NCBI GenBank assembly: GCA_902729315.2
Contig: LR746267.1
Location: forward strand, 7,814,424-7,878,423
DNA length: 64,000 bases
Direction of reading: 5' to 3'
Origin: Spirodela intermedia
Taxonomy: Eukaryota; Streptophyta; Magnoliopsida; Alismatales; Araceae
Of the stretch, positions 11,601 to 35,125 are shown piece by piece. Each line of letters begins with the position of its first letter. Position 1 is the first letter of the stretch. The notes below the pieces were generated by a model. That model searched no databases. It had not been told where the DNA came from and saw nothing but the letters and a program-made list of their open reading frames with translations. A program made the position numbers and the translations under genes.

Positions 11601-14600
11601 CATTTCAGGAAAAAAATAGACACTAAAAAGATTAGAATGTGGGGTTTCTTTTTCTTATAATTAAGTCATCTGCATACGAGGAAACTAAAATCATCTATTC
11701 AATAACAATATTAACGGACTGATTGTGAACATGGGCCAACATTGACCATTATTCTCTGACGAACTAAATTACATCTCTACTAAAAGACCAACAAAAGTGA
11801 GTGAATTTTCTTGGATCATTGATCCGTAGCAATCTCTGTGATCCATATCACTTGTAAACTACAGTTTTTCTTCATATTCTTCATTTAAAAGGAGGTTTGG
11901 ATTAGGTCACCTATTTGGACGTGCAGTTATTTACACCAGATAAACCAGAGCTTTCTTGTGTTGGGCAGCCAGGCATAACAACTGACGAAATTGACCAAGC
12001 AGTTCACCAGATGATCATCGATCATGGAGCATATCCATCACCTCTTGGGTATGGTGGCTTTCCGAAGAGTGTTTGTACCTCAGTCAATGAATGCATTTGC
12101 CATGGGATACCTGATTCACGTCCACTTGAGGTGCCTTTGGCAACAGTATATGGCTTTCATAATTGATTTTTATTATTGAAGAGAGCTTTGAATCTAACTT
12201 TTTTCATTGGCAGGATGGCGATATAATCAATATTGATGTTACTGTCTATTTGAATGTAAGTGTATTTGAATCGTGTGCTATGCATGTCGACAGACGTGGA
12301 CAACTGCATTCATGGTTACTGTATTTCGTATTCATTGAAATTTGTCCGAAAAAAACCATAGTTAAACTTTTCTATTGCCAATCTTTCTCCATAGTACATT
12401 TTAGGTCGTTTAACCAGTTTTGTAAATCGAATTTGCCAGGCCTTTGTTTTTGTTGTATAATTCTATAGTTTTTTGTGCTATAAATGTTAATTCTTCTTCT
12501 TTGTAGATGATTTGGTACAGATATGTTTGTCTGTTTTAAAATTCAACTTTTGTAGGGCTATCATGGGGACACTTCTGCCACATTTTTTTGTGGCGATGTT
12601 GATGAGGATGCCAAAAGTCTTGTTCAGGTGAATCATTTTTGTCACACTATTTGTTGTGGTTATTTTCAACTCACTACAAGCTCTGCCTTACTTCTGTGCA
12701 ATCCTTACATTTCTCATTGGAACTTAAAACGTTGTTTTTGCTTATCCATAAATTTAATGACGCAGAAATATTTGACAGCGATGGAATATCTTTTCTCTTT
12801 CCTTTCCCTTTCGCACTGCCCATATCCTCTTTTCAATAAAGCAGGACTACCTACCCATACCGGAGTGTGACTATGAGGGAAAAGAGGGCCTGCAACATTG
12901 TAGACATATACAATTTGATTTTTCATCCATTTCTTTTCATGTTGGTTGAATGAAACATGAAAGGATCATCATTCTTTGGTCTAAGTTTCCCCTTCATGCA
13001 TGGGATGTTCTGTTTCCCAAATATCAAAGCTATCATCAGAGAGTCAAAAATCATGAGTTCCAAATCTCTGTACCGCATTGTTACTTGTTGAATTGACAAC
13101 TGGTGGCTTTTGATGGTAACCTATACAACCTGTTTAACTAACTTAGATAATTGACTTCATGGTCGTGTAGTTGGGAGAGAGAAACACCAGCAGAAGTTTG
13201 AAGGAAAATTTAATGGCGACATTCAAAATTATCTCGTTTTTTTCATGCTAAAAGAAAATCGCCTCCCATCCTATGGCAGTGAAAAGACACTACTGGGGAC
13301 CTTATTCTTCAGAGATGTTTATGTATGCCCAAAGCATCTTCGGGAACGTCAGATCTGGTGGCAGACATTTCTTGATTTGGAGTTGTAATGAAACCAACAG
13401 CAGGTGGTAGATCTGCCCCTAGATGAACTCCTATACAGTTTGGAGACATTGAGAATCAGTGAGTAATATGTGGTAAAGTCGACCTAAGAATGATGGGGCA
13501 CGTCCCGGGGACAGTTATCCCTCTATATGGATGCAGGCACTGACAGGGATTATGTTAGCTTGTCTAAAAGGGAGAGTAAGAGTTGTCACCTTTTGGATAG
13601 GATATAAATAAATTTAAAATGAGGATGCTGGGGACTTTTTGATACCCACTGAATCTATGACCTGCTCTGGAGAAGAAGACAAAGAGGAGGAGACCGTTGA
13701 GTAAGCGGTTACAATCAATAATATGAGCTTGCTGAAAGGTTCTTGAAAGGTGTGTTAGCCTTGTACAGGGGGGCGGAATTTCTGGAAATATTTATTGAGG
13801 TAGATTATTCATAAGCATATGGGGTAAAGCTAGACTTATTATATTCTTAAGATCATGCACGAGTTGTACGCTTTCCTTGGGTTTCCTGTATACCTTGAGA
13901 ATTGTGATTCACACAATGTATGGTTTAGGGGGTTGTAGATTGATTATGCGGTCCTGAAAAATCTAACTATGATTAACGTTAAATAATTAGTACAATACAA
14001 AGACGTCTGTATTTCTCATCTACAAAAATCTTGATTGTGGTTTTAATGTAAGGGCTGGATTTCTGAGACAGCAGATATTGAATAAATTTATGTCAAATGG
14101 GAATGTGGCCATACCGTGCCTTTTTAGGATTACAGGAGATTACGGGATGTGTGGAATGTCTCATATGATTGACACTGGGGTTTGAATAATTTTACATATT
14201 TAAGCTTGAGGGCCAGGTTCAACTTTTCTTGGATTCAGATCGTTTGAACAACAAAAAAGAGGAGATGTGTTCTCATTTTGTCCCTAAAGTTGAGTTGATC
14301 ACATTGTGGGTGGTCAATGGATACCTCAGTCGAGTGGATTCTTTTGACATGTGGTGTGCTTGTGTGGATATGGTATGTGCAATTGAGTCAAATTACCAGA
14401 GGCTTGCTGTGATTGACATAATTACTCTATGATTCTCGTTATGTAATTTAGTCCCTGATATATGATATTGATTGCTGATTTTGATGATAAAATATTCTAT
14501 GAAGATTGAGATGAGAACTGACATGTGACTATGATAATTCTGGGTAATTTATGGTGATATAATGGTGATTCTCATGCAGCGCGATGGAAAATATGCACAG

Positions 14601-17600
14601 GCTTCAAACTGAAGTAATGAGTTTTATTACTATCAAAAAAGTAGTGCAGTTACAGTTTGCTCTTCTGGATGTTATGGCCGGTTGTCTTTTTTATATCTGA
14701 TTCTGTGTATGCGACAATTTCTATTTATGGGTGTTTCTGCCTCGGAGCATTTGAAGGTTAAGGTACTACCATTAAACATGACTTGGAATTCATGTAACTT
14801 GGTCATTTCCAGAAAGGATTTTGATCCTTCAACATAATCATTTCAAAATTTGTCATGCCAGATCTATTCTTGACAAGTAGAAATTCGAAAATCTTCAGTC
14901 CATGATGTGTTTTTAGATGACACCTATATGGTACTATTGTAAAGATATTGTTTGTAAGTGCCTATCAATGAACTCAATATTGCAGGTTTCGTTTCGATAT
15001 CATGTATCAATCTACTATAACATGGTTTATTACCTTGTTGGTTGGTGTGTGGTCATGTGGGATGTTAAGAAGTACGGTGTATGAACATATATTCTTTACA
15101 CGCTATATTCTATACGCGCACCATTTGTACTCAGGTATTCGTAGATTAAGCTTGCTCAAGTTTAGCATTTGGTTATTTTGGATACCATCTATATGCCTAG
15201 TTCCTAGGTTGTTTGATGACATTGAGATCTCTATGAGCCTTTGGCTTTGGTCTGTGAAAACACGTTATTTATCTCATTGAAATAAAAGATAATTGTATCT
15301 ATTTCTTCACAGGTTACACATGACTGCTTGCAGAAGGCCATATCTCTATGTGCACCCGGTGTGGAGTACAACCGAATTGGCAAAACAATACAGTATGTTG
15401 TTTCTTAATCACTAATTTTCAGAGAGAGGTTCTTTTTGGGAGCCCATTAACCATATGCTTATATATTCCTCTCATTAATCTTTTAATGCATATGCTTCTA
15501 TCCACGTTTTTGAAAACTGAAAGCCTATTCCATTTTAAAAGATCCTTTAACTTTTTCAGGATTTGGTTTTGGAGGAAGTATTTAAATTCATCCTGTTGAA
15601 ACATACCATGAGGAATATGATAGGTCTGATACATGGAGATATCATGGTGGCGGCATAGTACTCTATACCATGGTTTATATTGTTAGCCTGACATTTTACC
15701 TTACAAATGCTGGGATAGAATCTGAGGCTTGAGGATGGGATGCGGGGAAAGATGCCCAGAGTAAAGGGTCGGCGGGCTGGACAAGGTGTAAATGGCCTTG
15801 TGTGGGCCTGAGTGGTTTCCAACCTGAAGAGAACTGGAGAAGGGAGGGAGGCCATGGGGTGTGGAAACAGGGCTCTGTCAGACAGATCTCACGTGGAGAA
15901 TGACACAAACAGGATAAGGGAGAATAGGGTAAACAAGGGGGACACGAATGGGGCAGGCATCAGATGGCACTGGGGCCATTTGCTTTCTGCTTCTGGTGTT
16001 TCCTGTGGTAGTTGCTTGGGCATGTCTCAGCTCAGCCAGGAATATGCACAGTGGGTAAGGGCACAACAACTGGAGTAGGGGGAGGATGGGTAGAGGCAAT
16101 GGCGACAGCGGGATAAACTGAGTGCACTCCATGCTTGCTTTTTCTCTGACATCTCATTTCATCAAATTATTCTCTCGAATGTCCTTCAGGTGAACTACTA
16201 CATATATATAAGCATCACCCAATAAAGATGTGGGGAACAATAGAGGCAGGGTAGTGGAAAGGTGATGTCCATACACTGTCAGCCATTCAACGCCATGCAA
16301 GGGATATGGGTCCTGGCCTGCATTGTCATATTAGCAAAAGATACCTGTGGGTTTGCATTACTGATGCTTTATCTGTAAAAGAATCTTGTTGTTTTCTTTA
16401 CTTTATTTCTCATGAAAGAGTTTCATTGGCTATAGTGCCTTTACTTCATTGGGGTAAGCCACAGCATGGAATACTGCCATAGAGTAGCCCAAGATTTTCA
16501 TTGGGCCTTCAAATAGGCGCATCAAGGTCACGAGTCAGTGGCGACGTGTGCTGGATTGGTTAAACTTTTTATCAGATTCGAGGGTTCCTATCAGAGTGAA
16601 AGTACTTTTTAAAAACGTGAAAATAAAATAGGGAAGGAATTGGTCAATCTCAATAGGAAAGTCTGAGGGTGTAGGCTGCCAACGAATTGTCAAGAATGAT
16701 GATTGAAGTAACAGCCAGGATAAATATGATTAAGAAGGGGGCATTTTTCAATATTTCTTCCTTATCCTTTTTACATTTTTAATGAAAGTCGGTTTTCTCC
16801 CTTTTGAGTGGTTGATGATCTCAGATGGAGAATCTTGGTCTGTGGGTTGGGGGAAATGCCCGGTGACGGCTGTATTGGCTATGACGGACGAATGATGGTG
16901 GAAGTAGAAAGGGTGAACCGCGAAAGGCCAAGTGTTGCTAATATTTTGTGATGGTTACGTGTTTCTGGACAATGGCCTTGGCACAGTTTTTTTGCTATGA
17001 TTCCTGGGTTACTTGAGCTTAACCCAGTGAAATGATTAGTGAATTGTGAGATCATTGTCATCGTCCTCTTCTTGAATTGTGAGATCATTTGATCTCAGGC
17101 TTGTGTTTGTTCCACGAATATCTGAATATGCACGACACAGATATAGTAACGTACTGTAAATTGCTTCTAGTTAATGACTAGAAGCCTTGACCCTGTTTCT
17201 TTCTCATTTTACTGTTTAAGGAAAAAAGCTTCGAGTTTTATGATGAGCTAAGAAAACAATTAATGTTGTGCTGAACCCAAGCATGCTTTTCCTCGGTGAA
17301 AACATGAAGATCCTCAATGGTCCATGCTCTGCTGTTATCTATACATATCTCACTACCCGGTGGCGACAGCTATCTAACAATGACATACTATAAAGTGATC
17401 ATGCAGATAAGTTCAAGTTTGGCGTGGTTCGACAATTCGTGGGCCATGGTGTGGGACGTGTGTTTCATGCCGATCCAGTGATCCTCCATAATAGTATGTG
17501 TGGTGCTGGTTTTTTCACCATGAGCTGCTTCAGATTATTTCCGAAGACTTTGATCGTCTCTCCTAACACGAGCTTATCTTGTCAAAAGTTTTGTTATTTG

Positions 17601-18052
17601 GGTTGATAAATGGTTTTTTTTTTCTTTTTTTGCAGGAAATAATGAACGGGGACGGATGGTATTGGGGCAAACCTTCACAATCGGTAATCATATAATATTA
17701 CCCCATTTACCAATCTTTTTATGGAGGGATTTAGGGACCCACATAGCATTTAGTGAGAATTCATGAGGAAAATGCATAATGATCCAAGAACTTCTACCAA
17801 GCTTACTTTACCTTTTTTTCACGTTAATTATTATACGAAATTAAGATAATGTTCTGATAGAATCCTCCCCGCAATGGTGTTGCCTGCCATGGTTTGAGCT
17901 CTGCAGAACCAATGCTCACAATGGGCAGTATCAACTCCGTCATATGGGCCGATAACTGGACGGCAGTCACGGAAGATGGAAGCCTTTCGGCGCAGTTCGA
18001 GCACACCATACTGATCACCGAGAACGGCGCAGAGATACTGACGCAGTGCTAA
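8661..18052 (+). CDS. MAP1D: Methionine aminopeptidase 1D, organellar, 10 exons
   Basis: Removes initiator Met from nascent proteins in plastids and mitochondria. Exons: 8661-8772, 9837-9906, 10954-11182, 11969-12130, 12214-12255, 12556-12627, 15313-15392, 17396-17493, 17636-17683, 17907-18052; phases join to give 352 aa (I recall about 350 for Arabidopsis MAP1D). Metal ligands are all present: two Asp in [19 protein letters not shown], His in [11 protein letters not shown], Glu in FTIEPM and in [11 protein letters not shown]; the substrate His is in CICHGIPD. The N-terminus ([13 protein letters not shown]) resembles the family's transit peptide. The exon 1 donor (GTTTGT at 8773) is the least certain; phase allows few others. 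Exon 2 ends at a GC donor (9907-9908). Introns of 2.7 kb (12628-15312) and 2.0 kb (15393-17395) hold no recognisable gene. Confidence 0.9.
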
Positions 18053-19267
18053 TCACGGTGGTCAAACATGACGCGGTAAATCAAACTATTTATCTTTCTT
18101 GGTCAATGTTTTAATGGGGTGTCCTGTGTTCTTTACCGTCCCGGAGATCGCCGCCAGTTGGGATCCTTACTGTTTATGGTAGTAATCATCTGCTTCCCTG
18201 TTGATTCTTTCGAGTTTATGGGCTCCACGTTTAAGTCTCATCTCATCTGATGTAATCTGGCCTTTTGTGTGCCATGAATGGATGGCATCAGAAGGATGAA
18301 CACTCTGCAGAGATTCAATGCCGGGGCTGGGGGAGCTGATACGGCGGCAGCAGAGCTGATGATGAAGAGGAGGCGTTTTGATCCGTTGCAGATCAACACT
18401 TTGTGGGGAAACTGGTTCGTGCCAGGTATCGAGACGCTATTTCTGATGGGGGGAAGGGGGGGGGGGGACTCTGCGCCCGGTGTTAATAATAGAAAGATCG
18501 GATTTTTAGGCTTCTACTACTTCGGACCATTTATTTTTTATCTTATTATTATTTTCATTACAACTATTCGAGATTTTATTTTATATAATTATCGGTTTAA
18601 ATTATGGATAATTCCTTGTGTTTTAACGTTATCAGTTGCATTCTGCAAAGTCTGTCAACGATAGTCAAAAGTCGTCGGTCTTTCCTCAACTGGGAAAAAG
18701 ACTTGGCTACCCCCCCCTCTCTCTCTCTACTTCGTAATAATTAATTTTCTATTAATTATACAGTGCAATTATATTTCTCAAGATCACGTAACGAGATGAA
18801 GGAAAATGTAATGAAATAGTTGGCCGATAATTTCAAAAAAATGAATAAATAATGCGAGGAAAATCGCATCAAGTTTCTTTGAAAAAGGATTTTATTTGAA
18901 TATGTTCTGAAAGTATTTTTTCTCAAGAAATGGTTTGTCGGCAATTTGTGGGACCCACTGAGCAGCAGGAGCCCGCTGAGAGATGATGGTGGTTATGATG
19001 ATCGACCCTAGTTAAAGAACTCTAACGGAAATCATGGCCGCAATGTGAGAGCGAGAAAGAGACGACGTGTTCGGACCAGACGCCGGGGGGAATCGCCGGT
19101 GCTCGAGGAGGCTGCAAGGGAGGGAGGGAGGAAGGAAAGGCGGGGGGGGGGGGGAGAGGTGACGGGGTCGTCGCCGGTAGTCGTTTCGTCGGATTCTGGG
19201 GCGGGAGTGAAGGAGATGACATGAGAGGAGAGGTGGCGGAGGAGCAGAGGGCGGCGGTTGTGGTGGC
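18053..19267. other. Intergenic: MAP1D 3' flank and next promoter
   Basis: The first part should carry the MAP1D 3' UTR. An open frame at 18278-18664 (plus) starts MDGIRRMNTLQRF and has a short basic and Ala-rich stretch, but it matches no family I know and runs into A/T-rich DNA. G-runs occur near 18448-18468 and 19141-19154. The GC-rich part after about 19030 is probably the promoter and 5' UTR of the following gene. Confidence 0.5.
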
Positions 19268-22200
19268 GTGGGAATGGCGAGGGGCAGGGGAGGGGTGGTG
19301 GGGGAGTGGGGGCGGGGAGGCGGAGGGAAATGGTTGCCGTGCAAGAGGACGACGGTGGCCGTCTGCTGCGTAAATCTCTTGGCTCTACTCTACGTGCTCC
19401 GGGCGCTCTACACTTCTCTCTACGTCTTCTCATCTTCTTCTTCCACCGTTGCCGATGCTTCCTCCGGTTTCAGTTCCTTTCCAGGTCCCTTTTCTGCCTA
19501 GTCTCCTTTCTGAGATTTATCTGGTTTTTCTTCGTGCTCTGTTTGTGGATTTCAGTTGAAATTCTAGAACCTTTTTCTTCTTGATCGGAAAACTTGTCTA
19601 TTTGCTTGCTATTATGAGATCCTCAGGGGTTCCGCCTCGTTCTCCATTCTTGGGTTGTTGTTCACCTTTACGTTTCTGCCCGACAGCTACTAAGTTCTCA
19701 GAGGATCAGATCCAGAGGATGAAAGAGTCTATCCGCCTGAGGAGCGCAGCTGAGCCCACGGAGCTTGCAAGACTGGTAACTGTAATAAAATCTCCATATC
19801 ATGTGTTTCCTTCTCATGACTGATTGGGTTTATAAAAAAGGTCAAGAGATTGAGGAAGAAGCTTCCCAGAAAGGAAAGAGATTTGGGGCTGTCGCAGCTA
19901 ATGAAGCAGGAACTGGCTACTGAGATTCTTCAGATGTTGAGAGCTCTAGAACCGCATGCTTATGTGACCGAGCAGCAAGGTTGGTAAGCTGTCTGTGTGG
20001 CGGAATCTTCAGATGTTGAGAGCTCTAGAACCGCATGCTTATGCGACTACGTTTTCAACCGGGTCTTCTTCTGTTAGTTAAATTTCTTTTGGATATAATT
20101 CTCCATTTGGCTTCCTTCTGACGGGTGTTTGTGGGTGGAAAGGGGGGGAGGGGAATGTTGGTGCAAAGGATGATTCGTGGCTGAAGAATGGTTCCTTTTA
20201 TCTCTATCGTGGGGAGCATTGAAACTAAAGCAGTTGGCACGAAAATATTTTCTGGATCTACGTTCTAGTTTTCTGTCCCCTTTTTGTAAATAAATATTAT
20301 CTGATGGTGTGCAAACTACATGCTAATGTTGAGTTCCGTTGGTGATTTCATTTTTTAATAGTTTTTTTTCTGTTATAATGGTGCGATAATTGGTAAATTT
20401 CACCAGAAGAAAAACTTCTAGAAAGTTCCAAGAAGCGCTATATTGGACAGTTTCAGAATTAATTCATGTGGAATTAGATGGGCCAAATTGGAAGGAAGCT
20501 GTGGACCCTCACGAGCGTAAAGCAAGTGCATTTGATAAATTTCTCCTGTTCATCTTAAGGGGATCTATCATCGTTGAGTTTTGCCCTGACTCGGTTTCAT
20601 GATCAAAATTCATTCCTATGGTGGTGTAATTGTTCAAGGAGCGTGACATTTCATCCACAGTTCGTGGCCTAAGTGGTAGACTCTTCTTCAATGTCGGCAA
20701 ATAATGCAATGCTACTGAAAAATTTGATGGCGGAATATTTTCACTAAATTTGGCTACTTGGATCGCAGAGAACTCGATGAACTTTAAGGAGAGAGTATGA
20801 TTGAAGGCCATGTATAATCATTAGTTACAATTTTCTGGGGGGAGGGGTGTCAGTCAACCAATCCACTTACAGTGGGGGGACCTGGTAGAACAGATGTGAA
20901 TGCAAGACTGCTTCTTAGTGTATTATTCAAGATTTTAAATGCTTATGCTCCTATATTATTGAAATAATGGGCCATAAGCTTTTTCTTCAAAACGGTGGAT
21001 ACAATCTTTCCCAGTTGGAATGTTCTGTTTGATTCCTAGTCTGAGGCTGTTTCTAGTATGGTGCTTCACCGCTGTTCCTCAAAAAGAAAGCGTTACTTTT
21101 GATATTTTTCAATGAGAATATTTTTAGTATGGCATGTCAGCTCCTAATATGGTGCAGTCAACTCCCTAACATGATCAAAACATATGAAGCTTCACGTTTT
21201 ATATTTTTCAATGAGAAAGATATTTTTAGTATGACATATCTGCATTGTAGTATTTTCAAGCAATAACCATAATACTAAAAAAATTCTCAGTTCCTTTTAT
21301 TTTTGACACCGTTCTAGATGAATTTGATGTACTTGACTCTGTTGAACAGAAGCACTGGAAAGATGGCGCTTGGAGAAGCTGGAGACAGTGAAGAGAGTGA
21401 CTCGTGATTCATCTACTAGTGCACGAGAAGCAAGTGTGTAGGCTTCCATCTTCTTCCTTATTTCCGTTTTGAACTCTCAAGTCTCATCAGTTATCACATT
21501 CTTTTTTGGTTTCTGCGAAAAAAAAGAAGGAAAAAAAATAACTTACAGATCTAGTTGATCCAACAAGGAAAAAAATAATTCATAGCTCTAATTGATTTGG
21601 CTTTAACTCCAAGTTTTCTCATTTTGCCTGAATTCTCTCTCGTCCTGAGAGTGCAGAGCTGCTGGAAAGAGCCCTTGAAGTTAATTGGTTCATGCTATTA
21701 GAAGAAATTGGTCTTTCTATGCCAAATGAAGTCATCAATGAAGAAGTCGACGACAGGCCTGAACAAGTCCAACTGGGTAACATTCCCCATCCAGTGAAAC
21801 CAACCTTTGTTCTGTGATTTCTAGAATTCATGGTTCAGCTTTGCAATCGATTGGATGAACCTACTTTACATAAAAAACAACTTTTTTTGGTATTATGACC
21901 ATAGACGAGAATAAAATATCTCATGAGGAATTTCTAGATGAGGGTGAAATTTTCTTCTGAGAAGACAAGAGCGCTTGATCCAAACCCTGCAGTATGGATG
22001 AATATCAACCGAGCATGCAATCTCAGTCACAATACAGTCAAAGCTCTTTGTTGACCTTTGCGCCGTTTTCTTCAGAAGAGGAGTCTATTCCCCCGAAATG
22101 CCATGCCGAGCCCCACACTGAGTACGATGGGGTTGCTGTGAGGTGGGGCCTGACCCACCTCAAAGAAACTGCTGCTGACTGCTGCCAGGCCTGCCTTGAT

Positions 22201-23155
22201 CAAGCAAAGCGCGCGAAGGATGGGGAAATGAAGTGCAACGTGTGGGTTTATTGCCCTTCAGAGACTGGATGCTATTCACCTGACGTCTATGTGCACAAGC
22301 ACCAGGAGTGCTGGTTAAAACAGGTAGAACAATGGCTCCTTTCATGCCTTGAACTCCGAATGTTTTTGTTTCCAAAGACATGCGATGCTATGCAATTTTG
22401 AAGTTAAATTCTTTTTCACCTTTGCTGTTTTGGAGTGATGTGAATAATATATTCATCCGTATTTAGGGGGCATCAGTTAGCCAATTTAGAAGAAAGGTAT
22501 ATAATTTGGCAGGAATTATGAAAAAAACATTTTTTTGAAATATAAGGCTATTTTTAGAAATTATGTTTTAAGTCGTTGAGCGGAATAAATCTGATGGGAG
22601 CACAGGAAGAAGAGATGATGAAATATAGACCGAGTATCATGCATTTGGGTATCATCTATTGTTGTCGAACCAAAGAAGATAAAATCAGATCCAGATTGGA
22701 TTGAATTCACCCGTCTTGTCCACGTAGAAGAAAGGTATATGATTTGGTTGAAATTATGTTTTTTTTTTTAAATTTTGTGAAATATAAGGCTATATTTAGA
22801 AATCTGACGGGAGCACAGGAAGAACAGATGATAAATAATGGGTGGCGGCAGTTTCTTTATGGTTCTATTTTCAGTACACCTATAGATGTTATCCTCCTGG
22901 AGACTGTTTATGAAGAGATAAAAAGGGTCATCTACCTTCATTTATAAACTGAAGATTGTTTGAATCAGTACTATAAATGGTAATATATCATTCAGTCTTT
23001 ACCCATGTATCTTACTCGAATTTGATCAACTGATTCTGTGATTGCAGTCAGAAAAACCCAGGCTGAGCTTTAAAGATGCGTACCCGGAATGGTATAGAAA
23101 TTCTCACCCAACTGCACCGTTGACTGTTCCATGGATTTCTGGTGTTATCGGCTGA
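19268..23155 (+). CDS. Single-pass membrane protein with Cys-rich PAN/Apple-like domain, 7 exons
   Basis: Exons: 19268-19484, 19687-19775, 19841-19979, 21350-21433, 21657-21776, 22076-22323, 23048-23155; phases agree and give 334 aa. From memory it matches plant proteins of the Arabidopsis At3g56750 kind, whose function is not established. A short basic, Gly-rich N-terminus precedes one hydrophobic segment (about residues 27-52, containing VAVCCVNLLALLYVL). A charged helical region follows (SEDQIQRMKESIRLR, ALERWRLEKLE), then the module PPKCHAEPHTEYDG...RWGLTH, DCCQACLDQAKRA, CNVWVYCPSETGC, HQECWLK with regularly spaced Cys, resembling a PAN/Apple fold. The C-terminus ends SHPTAPLTVPWISGVIG. 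Likely type II topology with the Cys-rich domain in the secretory lumen (inference). An alternative start is the ATG two codons downstream. Confidence 0.85.
19922..20047 (+). repeat. Exon fragment duplicated inside the adjacent intron
   Basis: About 44 bases at the end of exon 3 (from about 19923, containing CTTCAGATGTTGAGAGCTCT) recur at about 20002-20047 with only two or three differences. The second copy lies in intron 3, about 20 bases past the donor. The spacing is about 80 bases, so this is a local tandem copy of coding sequence. Confidence 0.85.
22487..22850 (+). repeat. Diverged intronic tandem duplication, about 235 bp period
   Basis: In intron 6 of the membrane-protein gene, a series at about 22487-22625 (GAAAGGTATATAATTTGG, GAAATATAAGGCTAT, GGGAGCACAGGAAGA, AGATGATGAAAT) recurs in the same order at about 22728-22840 with substitutions and indels. 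Confidence 0.7.
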
Positions 23156-23925
23156 TGTGTTGACCATCACTTCTGATGTCACCAAAGCTGTCATCTGTAG
23201 AACAGAAACTATGGAAAATCTATTAACAATTTTCTTCTTCACCCAGCAGTATTATTCTTGGAAGAACTTCAGACGGCTGCAGGGGAATCATATTTATTTA
23301 TTTAATAGGCATTTATTTTTCGTTCAGAGAGTTGACCATCTCAGATGTGATTCTTCAAGAGGATTTATGAACGCTTGCTCATTTCTCTGATAACTGATTA
23401 AAAATGTCTTCGTCAGCGTTGTTGCAACTGCTGTTGACCTTGTTCGAAAGTTTTAGGCAATGCTTCTTCAAAAGGAAACAAGTAGAGACTGCAAATGCCA
23501 CGGTCAACGCTGGTGAAAGCATCCATATGGAAAATAAAAACAGCCCTGCTACAATGTCCTCAAACGTTGACTTATTGCCGAATAACTAGACATGGACAAT
23601 ACCTTTCCAAGGATATACTATATGTACAGAAGCATCGCAGCAGGACCATGTATTTCTGATGCCATGCCCATGAATAATATTATCAATAAGCACCCATTTT
23701 ACATACATTGTTATCGTACAGCTCGGATTTGCTCCATATTATCAGACTGTTTCTGGAAAGTTGAGACAAAAAAGGCCTCATGATTGATGAAAACTGTTTC
23801 TTTAAAACAAAAGGGGAGCAGCTAATGCTCTCAGCTGGTGGTGAGGTCGTTGACTTCTTTCAAGCGGAAAACATGGCTTTCTCTCTCTTTCCTGCAACAT
23901 AGGCAGGTGGGCATCGATTCGCCTC
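23156..23925. other. Convergent 3' intergenic region
   Basis: The stops of the plus-strand membrane-protein gene and the minus-strand TGS1 gene face each other across 770 bases. Both 3' UTRs and polyadenylation signals must lie here. Small open frames (23404-23589, 23592-23783) show no family resemblance. Confidence 0.6.
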
Positions 23926-34690
<10,765 letters not shown>

Positions 34691-35125
34691 CGCGGTAGGG
34701 CCAAGACGTGCGCCGGCTATGGCTTACTTCGCGGGGTGAAACCCCGTAACGAGCACTTCAACTCTCCCGACGCTCCGCAGTCGGAAGTTCCCTGCCTTCC
34801 TCAACTCGGCGGAGGATTGACCTCTTGCTCGGTCGTTCCCTCGTCGAGGAAAATATTCGCACGCAGGACCATAGAGTCCGCACGTGCGTGCTTCTTCAGA
34901 AGTCTTGCAGGACCTTAATCAATGGCCGTCCATGGAATGATTGATGATTGAGATATGTATATATATATATCAATCTTTTTTCTTCAAATTCCAACTTTTG
35001 AACTGGCTCTGTTGTGTACTGCTAATCGATAAGTTCGCTCGCAATTACACAGTCAGATGATAGACTCCTGGTTACATGGAAGAAAGCAAGTGATGGTACA
35101 AGATGAATGAACCTGAGCACTATCT
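34691..35125. promoter_or_regulatory. TGS1 promoter/5' UTR and 3' flank of the next gene
   Basis: This 435-base gap separates the start of TGS1 from the stop of the upstream minus-strand gene. The TGS1-proximal half is GC-rich. A TATATATATAT tract at about 34960-34970 lies 270 bases upstream of the ATG and could act as a TATA region, though distance and repetitiveness make this uncertain. Confidence 0.45.

Noticed and set aside
12628-15312. Possible decayed transposon in the 2.7-kb MAP1D intron
   Set aside because: Some stretches (about 13150-13800) have a gene-like composition, but I found no transposase or polymerase motif and no terminal repeats.
18278-18664. Open frame of 128 aa downstream of MAP1D
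   Set aside because: Only the first third looks protein-like; the rest is translated A/T-rich sequence. It most likely lies in the 3' flank.
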